The notes beneath the pieces are model-generated. The model had not been told where the DNA came from. It searched no databases and was given only the letters and a program-made list of their open reading frames with translations. A DNA stretch of 64,000 nucleotides from CAZYQW01 sp964649825 (GTDB lineage: Bacteria > Planctomycetota > B15-G4 > JADJEK01): NCBI GenBank assembly GCA_964649825.1, contig CAZYQW010000067.1, positions 1 to 64,000 on the forward strand, written 5' to 3'. Within the stretch, counting starts at the first letter, position 1; the number at the start of each line of letters is the position of its first letter. The position numbers and the translations under genes are program-made. Shown piece by piece: positions 1-7,200 of this stretch.

Positions 1-186
1 GCCGCGCGCCTTCTCCGGGCCGTCGCGTGGCTCACGACGTCGCATTCATGAGTCCCTTCCTCATTCCCTTCTCCCGCTCCTCGTCGGAGCTTTCGTTCCG
101 CCCAGTCCCGCAGGTCATTGCGTGGGTTTGGGTCAGGAGAACCTAGTTTCTTGGCATCGAGCCGCGCGGCCCACGACCGCGCGTCC

Positions 187-248
187 CCGTTCCACGCGGT
201 ATCACTCTGGAGAACTCTTCGTCCTCGTTCTCGCGTACCACGTCGTTC
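187..248 (+). repeat. Direct repeat A, copy 1
   Basis: A segment of about 62 nt that starts CCGTTCCACGCGGTATCACT and ends in CGTCGTTC. It recurs at 420-481 with only scattered substitutions. Both copies lie in non-coding DNA upstream of the DGR target gene. Function is unknown. Confidence 0.7.
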
Positions 249-361
249 CTCCCTGTCCGCGTCGTCAGGAATCGACGCCCAGACTCGTGGCCGCGGCCAC
301 GCGGCCCGGGCGTCGCCACGATCACCGTCGAATTCGCACGTCAAGTTCCTCCCCCTTCCTA

Positions 362-400
362 AGAGCAAGTCGCGCTACCCCATCACCGATCGTCGGCCGA
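362..400 (+). repeat. Direct repeat B, copy 1
   Basis: A 39-nt segment starting AGAGCAAGT and ending TCGGCCGA. It recurs at 586-624 with four C/G exchanges. Both copies follow a nearby CGAATTC, so they may be parts of a longer degenerate unit. Confidence 0.6.
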
Positions 401-419
401 ACTCCGCGACCGCACGACA

Positions 420-481
420 CCGTTCCACGCGGTATCACTCTGGAGAGCTCTTCGTTCCCGTTCCCGCGTACTACGTCGTTC
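420..481 (+). repeat. Direct repeat A, copy 2
   Basis: Second copy of the 62-nt unit at 187-248. It shares the core CACGCGGTATCACTCTGGAG and the end ACGTCGTTC. No coding role is evident. Confidence 0.7.
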
Positions 482-561
482 GCGAGCCCGAGTCGACGGC
501 GCTGGCCGGAGCCGACCATATCCGAACTCGAACGATGCGCGCAGGAACCTCGAATTCAAGA

Positions 562-586
562 TGAGCCTCTCCTGCGGAGAGGCTCA
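562..586 (+). repeat. Dispersed stem-loop repeat, copy 1
   Basis: Perfect inverted repeat with an 11-bp stem, TGAGCCTCTCC / GGAGAGGCTCA, and a TGC loop. It is preceded by GGAACCTCGAATTC. The same stem-loop with a very similar flank (GGAATCTCGAATTC) occurs in inverted orientation at 56704-56728, which makes this a dispersed REP-like element. The flanking similarity extends about 18 nt beyond the stem on one side only. Confidence 0.75.
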
Positions 587-624
587 GAGCAAGTGGCGCT
601 ACCGCATCACCCATCCTCGGCCGA
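586..624 (+). repeat. Direct repeat B, copy 2
   Basis: Second copy of the 39-nt segment at 362-400. It abuts the stem-loop at 562-586. Confidence 0.6.
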
Positions 625-876
625 GCACGGCGACGGTCCGTGCCCGTGGGTCGGAGCGACGGGACGGATCGAGGGGATGTCCGAGCATGACGTCGAGAGC
701 GCGATGGCGATCAGGCGATGCCGGCGGAGGAACAGCGCCGTCGGGTCATCGGCCGGATCGTGCGCCGACGTGCAAGGCCGCCGGGGCTCGTAACCGCCGA
801 CGGGGACGGCGAGGGAGAGGGTGGCTTGGTTCCGCCGATCGGGCCGCGTAGAGTCAGGCGACCGGAAGGGAGCGTG

Positions 877-3800
877 ATGAGCGACGAGCTGGAAGACGAC
901 CTGAGGCAGCGGATCGCGGACCGCCAGGTGATCGCGGTGATCGGCGCCGGGGTGTCGATGGCGAGCGTCGACAGCGCGCAGAGGGCGATCGCGTCGTGGC
1001 CTGGCCTGCTGGAGAGCGGCGTGGAACGTCTCCGCGGGCTCGGCCGGAATCCGCCGAACCAACTCGACGCGATCGGCGCGCTCATCGCCGCGGGCAACGA
1101 CGCGTCGCTGATCGCCGCGGCCGAGCTGATCACGGAGTACCTCGGCGGTAGTGGTGGCGCCGAGTTCCGGCGCTGGCTCGCGGAAACGGCGGGCGCGCTG
1201 AAGGCGACCGACTTTGCGGTGCTGCACGCGCTGCGCGACCTGCGCGTGCCGCTCATCACGACGAACTACGACGGCTTGCTGGAGACGGCAACCGGGCGCG
1301 GGTCGTTCACCTGGAAGGACGGCCACGAACTGGCGCCGTGGCTGAACGACGGCACGAACTCCATCCTGCACCTGCACGGACACTTCGGCGCACCGGAGAG
1401 CGTCGTCCTCGGCGTGCGCTCGTACGACGCGATCGCGCGGGACGACTTGATCTCGGTGGTCGAGCGCGCGCTGCCCGTGCAGAAGACCCTGCTGTTCGTC
1501 GGCTGCGGCGCCGGTCTGGACGATCCGAACTTCGCCACTCTCCTGCAGTGGATGGCGAAAGCGCTCAAGTCCACGACCCACCGTCACTATCGACTCTGCC
1601 TCGCGGAAGAGACGGGCGAACTCTGGCAGCGGCACAGCCTCGATTCGCGCATCGTGCCTCTTCCGTACGGCGAGTCGTTCCAAGACCTGCCGCGTCTCTT
1701 GACGCGCCTCGTGCCGCCGGAGCCGAAATCCAAGAGCGCGCCACCCCGGCGAGAGAACCCCGAGATCGATGCCTACCGTGCCTGGGCGGCGAGCGAGCTG
1801 AAGCGCCTCCGCATGCGCGCGCTCTTGCGCAGCGACGTCGAGATGGACTTCGATCAAGTGTTCGTGCCGCTGCGTCTGTCGAGCGGGCACGAGCCCATGG
1901 ACGTCGCCGGCGACGGAGCACAGGCGTGGCGACGCGGCCACGGCGACGGCACGGTCGTGCTGGAGCGGCTGTTCGCCGGCCGGCCGCCGGATACGCCGCA
2001 CGCGCTCATCCTCGGCGATCCGGGCGCGGGCAAGACCACCGCGCTGAAGAAGGTCGCGCACCTGCTGCTGCAGGGCCAAGGCGAGACGCTCGGCCTGTCG
2101 GACGACACGCTGCCGGTGTTCCTGCGCCTGCGGGCGAAGAAGGCCGAGCACCTGACCGAGCCGCTGGGCGACTACCTGGAGCGCGAGCTGCAGGAGCTGA
2201 GCGAGAAGAAGCTGCCCAAGGGGATCGGCAACCAGCTCATCGACCGCGGCCGCTTGCTGCTGCTGCTCGACGGACTGGACGAGATCGCCGACGAGACGCT
2301 TCGCGCCAGGATGTGCCGCGCGCTCGAGACCCAGCTCGCCGGCACGACCGATCGCGGCATCCACGCGCTGGTGTCGTGCCGCCGCCTCGGCTACCGCGGC
2401 GACGTGCGCCTGTCCGAGCGCTTCGCCCGCACCGAGGTGCGCCAGCTCGATCAGGCCAGCGTCGAGGCGCTGGTCACGCGCTGGTTCGGCGAGTTGATCC
2501 GCAAGCGCGCGACCGATGCCAAGGCGCTCGGCGAGCAACGCGACGACCTCGTCGCGGCGCTGCACCGGCCGCCGTTCAGCGAGCAGCGCTACGCCGAGCT
2601 CGTCGGCAATCCGTTGCTGCTGACCATCCTATGCGTCGTGCGCCAGGGCGGTCATCCCATGCCGCAGCGGCGCGCGCAGTTCTTCAAGCAGTGCCTCGAC
2701 ACCCTGCTGTCGTGGCGCGGCCAGCCGGGCGACAAGGCGACGATCGACGTGCCGATCGACACGATGGGCGCCGAAGCACTGCTGCGACCCATCGCTTGGG
2801 AGCTGCACCACCGGCAGCGGCGCGACGACCTGACCCGAGGTGCCGTGCTGGCCGCCATTCGCCAGCACCTCGGCCAGTGCGACACCGCCAAGGCGCTGCA
2901 GGTGCTGGCGTGGCTGCACGAGCAGGCCGCAGTGCTCGACCAGTTCGCCCCGCATCGCTTCGGCTTCTTCCACCTGGGGCTGCAGGAGTACCTCGCCGCC
3001 GCCCACGCCGCGGCGAACGAGGACCACATCGACGTCATCGCGCGCGGCGCCGGCGACGAGACGACTCGCTCCTGGTGGCTCGAGATAGTGACCATGCTGG
3101 CGGGAATCGCCACCCCGGAGTGGCTCGCCCACTTGCTGCGCGGCTTGCTGCGCGATGGTGGCGTCCTCCGCCACGCCGGCCTGATCCGCGACTGCCTGGC
3201 CGAGTCGGCGTCGGAGGCGCCGGACGTGTCGCCCCTGCTCGATCAGCTCGAGGCATCGCACGACGCGGAGGAGCGGATCGCCTTGTTGAGGCTGCTGCAC
3301 GGCCGCAAGGACGCCGCCGTGCTGGCGGCGGTCACGCGCGTGGTCGAGGACGAGGCGATCGACGCGGGCGTGCGCGATCGCGCGCGGGAGTGCCTCGCCG
3401 CGGCGATGTCCGCCCCCGAGCGGCCCGGCCGCGAGCACGTCCTGCTCGTGTTCCGCCCCGAGGACCGCGCCGCCGCCGACGCCGCCGCCCGCGCGCTTCT
3501 CGGCCGCGGCCTGCGCGTGTGGCAGCCGGAGGGCCGCGCTCCCGACCACGAGGCGTGGCTCGGCCGGCTCGGCGACATGCTCGCGTGCTGCAAGGCCGCC
3601 CTCTGGCTGGCCGTCGATCCCGCGGCGCCGCCGTGGGAGGTCGACGATCTGCGCGACATCCTGCCGGTGCTCGCCGACGAGCTGGATATGCGGGCCGTCG
3701 ACGCCGGCCCGTCGAACGGCGGACGGCGAGCACCGCTGCCCGCCGAGCTCGACGAGGGCGGCTGGCTCGACATGGCCGCCGCGCCCCGCGAGATCGAGCG

Positions 3801-4623
3801 GCCGCGCCCGCGCGCGGGCGCCACCCGCGCGGGCGGAGCGACGGCTCGAACCGACGACGACGTGCGCGTCGAGCCCCGCACCGGGATCCGCTTCCTGCGC
3901 GTGCCGGCCGGCACGTTCCTGATGGGCCGCGAGGATGGCCAGGATTATGAGCGGCCGGTGCACCGCGTCCGGGTCGAGGAGCTCTGGCTCGGCGAGACGC
4001 CGGTGACGAACCGCCAGTACGAGGTGTTCCGGGCCGCCTGCGGCGCAGACGAACCCGCCTACTGGCGCGATCGCCGGTTCAACGATCCCGAGCAGCCGGT
4101 GGTCGGCGTGTCGTGGCACGATGCCAACGCGTTCTGCGCCTGGCTGACCGCGGCCTGGCAGCCCACCACGTTGCACGTGCGCCTGCCGCGCGAGGACGAG
4201 TGGGAGTACTCCGCGCGCGGAGAGAAGAGCTTCCGGTATCCCTGGGGCGATCGACCCGAGCCCACGCCAGCACACGCGTGCTTCGGTCTCGACTGGGACA
4301 ACGCCGAGCATCGGCCGGCGCGCGTCGGATCGTGTCCCGCCGGCAAGGGTCCGTTCGGACATCTCGATCTCGCCGGTCTCGTGTGGGAGTGGTGCGAGGA
4401 CGCGTGGAGCACCGACGCGTACAAACGTCGCGCCAAGGGAGAGCGCATCCATTCCGAGCGGTCGTCGGACCCGGGAAGCGTTGTTCTTCGGGGCGGCTCT
4501 TGGCTCGACGACGCCGGGGACCTGGCCACGGCCGTGCGCTTCGCCTCCCTCGCCACGGACCGGAACGACTGCGTCGGCTTTCGCGTCGTGTCCGTCCCCG
4601 CGAGCACGGTTCGGCCGGCTTGA
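877..4623 (+). CDS. SIR2-NACHT-FGE-fold protein, DGR target 1
   Basis: A 1248-aa STAND-type protein. Residues about 10-270 are a SIR2-like NADase domain with VIGAGVS, TTNYD (N130, likely catalytic) and HLHGH (165-169). A NACHT NTPase follows, with Walker A GDPGAGKTT near 380-388 and Walker B LLLLDGLDE near 460-470. Residues about 854-951 resemble a TIR fold but show no convincing catalytic Glu. Residues about 1003-1248 are an FGE-sulfatase/C-type-lectin-fold domain (VSWHDANAFCAWL, WEWCEDAW, RGGSW) whose last 40 codons, 1205-1244, are the variable repeat. The ATG at 877 is chosen because GGAAGGGAG lies just upstream; an open frame extends back to 718 without family features. By analogy with STAND defence NTPases, ligand sensing by the variable domain would trigger the NACHT switch and NAD cleavage. 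That is inference. Confidence 0.9.
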   Translation: MSDELEDDLRQRIADRQVIAVIGAGVSMASVDSAQRAIASWPGLLESGVERLRGLGRNPPNQLDAIGALIAAGNDASLIAAAELITEYLGGSGGAEFRRWLAETAGALKATDFAVLHALRDLRVPLITTNYDGLLETATGRGSFTWKDGHELAPWLNDGTNSILHLHGHFGAPESVVLGVRSYDAIARDDLISVVERALPVQKTLLFVGCGAGLDDPNFATLLQWMAKALKSTTHRHYRLCLAEETGELWQRHSLDSRIVPLPYGESFQDLPRLLTRLVPPEPKSKSAPPRRENPEIDAYRAWAASELKRLRMRALLRSDVEMDFDQVFVPLRLSSGHEPMDVAGDGAQAWRRGHGDGTVVLERLFAGRPPDTPHALILGDPGAGKTTALKKVAHLLLQGQGETLGLSDDTLPVFLRLRAKKAEHLTEPLGDYLERELQELSEKKLPKGIGNQLIDRGRLLLLLDGLDEIADETLRARMCRALETQLAGTTDRGIHALVSCRRLGYRGDVRLSERFARTEVRQLDQASVEALVTRWFGELIRKRATDAKALGEQRDDLVAALHRPPFSEQRYAELVGNPLLLTILCVVRQGGHPMPQRRAQFFKQCLDTLLSWRGQPGDKATIDVPIDTMGAEALLRPIAWELHHRQRRDDLTRGAVLAAIRQHLGQCDTAKALQVLAWLHEQAAVLDQFAPHRFGFFHLGLQEYLAAAHAAANEDHIDVIARGAGDETTRSWWLEIVTMLAGIATPEWLAHLLRGLLRDGGVLRHAGLIRDCLAESASEAPDVSPLLDQLEASHDAEERIALLRLLHGRKDAAVLAAVTRVVEDEAIDAGVRDRARECLAAAMSAPERPGREHVLLVFRPEDRAAADAAARALLGRGLRVWQPEGRAPDHEAWLGRLGDMLACCKAALWLAVDPAAPPWEVDDLRDILPVLADELDMRAVDAGPSNGGRRAPLPAELDEGGWLDMAAAPREIERPRPRAGATRAGGATARTDDDVRVEPRTGIRFLRVPAGTFLMGREDGQDYERPVHRVRVEELWLGETPVTNRQYEVFRAACGADEPAYWRDRRFNDPEQPVVGVSWHDANAFCAWLTAAWQPTTLHVRLPREDEWEYSARGEKSFRYPWGDRPEPTPAHACFGLDWDNAEHRPARVGSCPAGKGPFGHLDLAGLVWEWCEDAWSTDAYKRRAKGERIHSERSSDPGSVVLRGGSWLDDAGDLATAVRFASLATDRNDCVGFRVVSVPASTVRPA
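4489..4608 (+). repeat. DGR variable repeat VR1
   Basis: A 120-nt segment encoding the last 40 codons before the final four codons of the SIR2-NACHT protein. Aligned without gaps to the template repeat at 5979-6098, it differs at 12 positions, all adenines in the template (changes to T, G or C). All 97 non-adenine template positions are identical. The protein changes from template to VR1 include H-N to L-D and N-D-N to N-D-C. The final bases up to GCACG are shared with VR2, and the template diverges just beyond them, as expected for the IMH/IMH* boundary. Confidence 0.95.
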
Positions 4624-4648
4624 TTCTTGGTCCTCGTCTTCCCAGGGT

Positions 4649-4667
4649 CCAGGGGCGAAGCCCCTGG
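4649..4667 (+). promoter_or_regulatory. Stem-loop just downstream of VR1
   Basis: Perfect 8-bp stem with a 3-nt loop, CCAGGGGC-GAA-GCCCCTGG, 41 nt after the end of VR1 and 26 nt after the stop codon. DGRs such as the Bordetella phage element need a GC-rich hairpin or cruciform of about this size just after the VR for efficient homing, and its position fits. It could also serve as a terminator, although no T-run follows. Confidence 0.65.
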
Positions 4668-4764
4668 TCGCTGCAAATGGTCGCTTTGTCGACAACCTTC
4701 GCTCCGAAGGGCCATTCATGTCGACGAACGCCGACAGATCTTGTCAGCGACGTATCGCTTCGTG

Positions 4765-5805
4765 TCAAAGACCGTCGATCTCCGTCGACGACGGCCGGAC
4801 CACGCGGGAGAACGCGAACAGGCCCCGGTACGACGCGAGGCTGCGCCGCACCGACGCCGCGTCGCCGTGCAGCACCTTGTCGCGCACCTTCTGCTGCATC
4901 CGCTTCATCGCCGCGCGCGTGGGCGCAAGGCCGGCCCGCGACACCCGGAACCCGAGGAAGTCGAAGCGGCCGGCGGCGGCGTCCTTCGGCGTCGCGTTCG
5001 GGTGCTTCAGTTGGAGCCGGCGGTGCTGCCCGAGCCACGCCGCGATCGCGTCGCGGGCCTCGAGCAACGAGCGGCGATCCGCGCCGAGCAGCACGAAATC
5101 GTCCATGTACCGCTGATAGTGGGCGACCCCGAGATCGCGCTTCACGTAATGGTCGAGCCCGGACAGATAGTGGTTGCCCCACCACTGGCTGGTGAGGTTG
5201 CCGATCGGCAGGCCGGCGCCGGCCGGCGGGAAGCCCGGCTCGAGGTCGAGGAACTCCGCCACGCCGGGCGCGCGGTAGAGCCCCGCGCCGCTGTTCGCGA
5301 CCCGGCGCATCAGCTCGAGCCGGCCGCGGTCCTTCACCGCGCGCGCCATCACCTCGTCGATGAGGATGGCGCGATCGATCGAGAGGAAGTAGCGCCGCAC
5401 GTCGAGGAAGAGCGCGAAGCGCTGGCGGCGCAGCGCGCCGAGCAGGTGGAGGGCCGCGCGATGGCAGCCGCGCCGGGGCAGACAGGCGTAGGTCTGATCG
5501 ATGAGCCGCCGATCGACCTCCGGCGCGAGCACGCGGTGGATCGCGTGGTGCACCACGCGATCGCGCACGTCGGCCGCCGCGATCAGCCGGCGCTTGGGCT
5601 CGTGGATCAGGCGCAGGCGGTAGCCGCCCGGCTGATAGCGGCCGTGCGCCAGGTCGCGATGGAGCTCCAGCACGTTGCGCTCGGCTCGCGCCTCGAAGGC
5701 GGCGACGCTCGGTCGATTGCGCTTGCCGCGGCGAAAGTCGCGCCACGCGCGCCACAGGTTGCCCGGCGCGATCACGCGCTCCAGCGGTTCGCCGCAACGC
5801 CGCAT
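4765..5805 (-). CDS. DGR reverse transcriptase
   Basis: A 346-aa reverse transcriptase of the diversity-generating retroelement clade. The motif LPIGNLTSQ (residues 199-207) is the DGR form of RT motif 4, where other RTs usually end in SP. The catalytic motif is YMDDF (233-237). No maturase or endonuclease domain follows, and the length is typical for a DGR RT. The ATG at 5805 has a strong upstream GGAAGGAGGAG. The gene lies about 170 nt downstream of the template repeat on the same strand, the usual TR-RT order, and converges on target gene 1. Expected role: error-prone reverse transcription of the TR RNA at template adenines to supply cDNA for the VRs. Confidence 0.95.
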   Translation of the reverse strand: MRRCGEPLERVIAPGNLWRAWRDFRRGKRNRPSVAAFEARAERNVLELHRDLAHGRYQPGGYRLRLIHEPKRRLIAAADVRDRVVHHAIHRVLAPEVDRRLIDQTYACLPRRGCHRAALHLLGALRRQRFALFLDVRRYFLSIDRAILIDEVMARAVKDRGRLELMRRVANSGAGLYRAPGVAEFLDLEPGFPPAGAGLPIGNLTSQWWGNHYLSGLDHYVKRDLGVAHYQRYMDDFVLLGADRRSLLEARDAIAAWLGQHRRLQLKHPNATPKDAAAGRFDFLGFRVSRAGLAPTRAAMKRMQQKVRDKVLHGDAASVRRSLASYRGLFAFSRVVRPSSTEIDGL

Positions 5806-5978
5806 CGGCCCGCTCCTCCTTCCGCGTCGTCCGCGGCTTCCGCGGCGCGCATCGGAGCCAAGAAAACGCCAGCCCGGACGCTCGACCCCATGAAGGGCCT
5901 ACGAGAACGGGCCGGCCCAGGCAGTTCGACGCCGTTGCCGGCGTCCGGACCAGTCCCTGCACGGTGACTCGCGGTCAG

Positions 5979-6098
5979 CGTGTTCGCGGGGACGGACACG
6001 ACGCGAAAGCCGACGTTGTCGTTCCGGTTCGTGGCGTGGTAGTCGATGCGCACGGCCGTGGCCAGGTTCCTGGCGTCGTTGTGCCAAGAGCCGCCCCG
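5979..6098 (-). ncRNA. DGR template repeat (TR) RNA region
   Basis: A 120-nt template repeat on the minus strand. Read as codons it gives RGGSWHNDARNLATAVR then an Asn-rich stretch (HATNRNDNVGF), with six AAC codons. AAC-rich templates are a DGR hallmark because adenine mutagenesis of AAC can reach many residues without creating stops. It has 23 adenines on the coding strand. It lies about 170 nt upstream of the RT and about 170 nt downstream of the 71-aa gene. An open frame crosses it, but the region is best read as the TR of a non-coding RNA. Transcript ends cannot be fixed from sequence. Confidence 0.93.
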
Positions 6099-6267
6099 TC
6101 TCATCCATGAGCAGTCCACAGCACCGGGACCGTCCGCGCGGCATGGTAGCACGACCGGCCGACCGGCGGGAACCGGCCCGTCGATCGGACGTGGCGCGTA
6201 CGGCTTGCTACCAACGCGGCACGACGAATCGCGGGCCGCTAGTGGTGTGATTCAGATTGTTGGTGGA

Positions 6268-6483
6268 TTATCCGGAGGTCATCGTCGTCGCTGGCAAGGC
6301 GCGACGACGACCGCGTATTCGAGATACGGCCAGCGTGATCTCGTCGAGCAGCCGCAGCACCCCCTCGGCCAGCGCGTGCCGCAGCTCGGCGAAGCCCCCG
6401 ATGCGCTCCAGCTCCTCCAGCAGCACGCCGGCGAACGCCTGGGCATCGCGCTGGATCGTGAGGGTCGCCGGCTTCGCTGCCAT
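6268..6483 (-). CDS. Small helical protein of the DGR cassette
   Basis: A 71-aa predicted protein starting MAAKPATLTIQ, with one long amphipathic helical stretch (FAGVLLEELERIGG to LLDEITLAVSR) and a basic tail. Its ATG lies 8 nt after the stop of the HTH/bundle gene, so the two are probably co-transcribed and may be translationally coupled. I recognise no family. It may be an extra accessory subunit for the RT, or the split C-terminal part of the accessory protein. Confidence 0.55.
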   Translation of the reverse strand: MAAKPATLTIQRDAQAFAGVLLEELERIGGFAELRHALAEGVLRLLDEITLAVSRIRGRRRALPATTMTSG

Positions 6484-6491
6484 GCTCGCGG

Positions 6492-7097
6492 TCACCGCGA
6501 CGAATCGAAACGCTCGAAGCGCGAGCGCCGGTAGCGCCGCTCGTGCGACGCGAGCAGGCCGCCGAGGCACGGGATCAGCTCCTGCTCGATCCGCAGCGCC
6601 AGCGCGCGCCGCGCTTCGTCGCCGGAGAGGAGCAGAGTGGTGACCGCGTCGGCGACCAAGTCGCGGGCTTCGCCGAGCCGCTGCACCTTCTGGGGCGGGT
6701 GGAAGGTGTGGCAGCCGCGCGTGAGGTGCAAGAGGGCCTGCCGCAACAGACCCGCGACGACGTCGGCGCTGCCGCCGGCCTGCTCCACCTGCGCCAGCAA
6801 CCCCTCCCCGATGCGAAACGCCTTCAGGTCGGTCACCGAGTAGTGCTTGCGCTCCGTGGCCTTGCCGTCGGCCGCCGCGGTGGCCGGCGCGATCGCCTGC
6901 TCGACGGCCTGTCGGGCCGCCTCGACGTTCTTCTGCATCGACTCGCGCTGCGCGGGCGACAGCGGCAGGTCATCGCTCGCGATGAGCCAGCGCCCGCCGT
7001 CGCGGCGCGCCTTCAGTCGGCCGGTCTTGATGAGGTACCGGATCTGCCGCTCGGTCTTGCCGAGCGTGGCCGCGGCCTGGGCGATCGAGAGGTCCAT
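6492..7097 (-). CDS. HTH plus helical-bundle protein, candidate Avd
   Basis: A 201-aa protein. Residues 1-45 are a MerR/excisionase-type helix-turn-helix (IAQAAATLGKTERQIRYLIKTGRLKARRDGGRW). Residues about 70-195 are all-helical and begin YSVTDLKAFRIGEGL, similar in length and pattern to the four-helix-bundle accessory variability determinant (Avd) of DGRs. It sits between target 2 and the TR in the same orientation, where Avd is usually found. Avd binds the RT and template RNA and is needed for cDNA synthesis. The fused HTH would be unusual and could add DNA binding or transcriptional control. The Avd assignment rests on context and shape, not on recognised residues. Confidence 0.65.
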   Translation of the reverse strand: MDLSIAQAAATLGKTERQIRYLIKTGRLKARRDGGRWLIASDDLPLSPAQRESMQKNVEAARQAVEQAIAPATAAADGKATERKHYSVTDLKAFRIGEGLLAQVEQAGGSADVVAGLLRQALLHLTRGCHTFHPPQKVQRLGEARDLVADAVTTLLLSGDEARRALALRIEQELIPCLGGLLASHERRYRRSRFERFDSSR

Positions 7098-7170
7098 CGC
7101 GGCAGTCTGCCAAGTCGGACCGCCGCTGTCACCGGGGCGAGGTTGTCACTTTGTCAAACTGACATTCCGC

Positions 7171-7200
7171 GACTCGCCGCGCCTCGCGGCGCGGCGAGTC
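7171..7200 (-). promoter_or_regulatory. Stem-loop just downstream of VR2
   Basis: Perfect 13-bp inverted repeat, GACTCGCCGCGCC and its complement, around a 4-nt loop. It touches the stop codon of the target 2 gene and lies about 10 nt beyond the end of VR2. The placement parallels the hairpin after VR1, consistent with a DGR homing hairpin. It could also end transcription of target 2 ahead of the HTH gene. Confidence 0.65.

Larger units (their letters stand above)
1..876. other. Gene-free repeat-rich leader upstream of the DGR target
   Basis: I could not support a gene here. The short open frames are low-complexity Arg/Ser/Pro translations with no family features. The stretch contains two families of degenerate direct repeats and one perfect stem-loop, listed separately. 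It sits directly upstream of the SIR2-NACHT gene, so it must also hold that gene's promoter, which I could not identify. Confidence 0.6.

Noticed and set aside
187..481. Integron attC sites
   Set aside because: The repeats lack the paired inverted core sites and no integrase gene is near.
1338..3950. 870-codon plus-strand frame inside target 1
   Set aside because: Out-of-frame shadow of the SIR2-NACHT gene, Arg-rich, with no motifs.
3886..4623. C-terminal domain of target 1 as a formylglycine-generating sulfatase-activating enzyme
   Set aside because: It lacks the expected Cys pair after RGGSW and carries the DGR variable repeat, so it is a binding scaffold of the FGE fold.
4765..5805. Reverse transcriptase as a retron or group II intron maturase
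   Set aside because: No maturase or endonuclease domain, the SQ motif is the DGR type, and a matching TR/VR set with adenine-only changes is present.
5772..6152. Open frame through the template repeat as a protein-coding gene
   Set aside because: The only protein-like part is the TR itself, which matches the variable repeats; flanks show no domain or ribosome-binding site.
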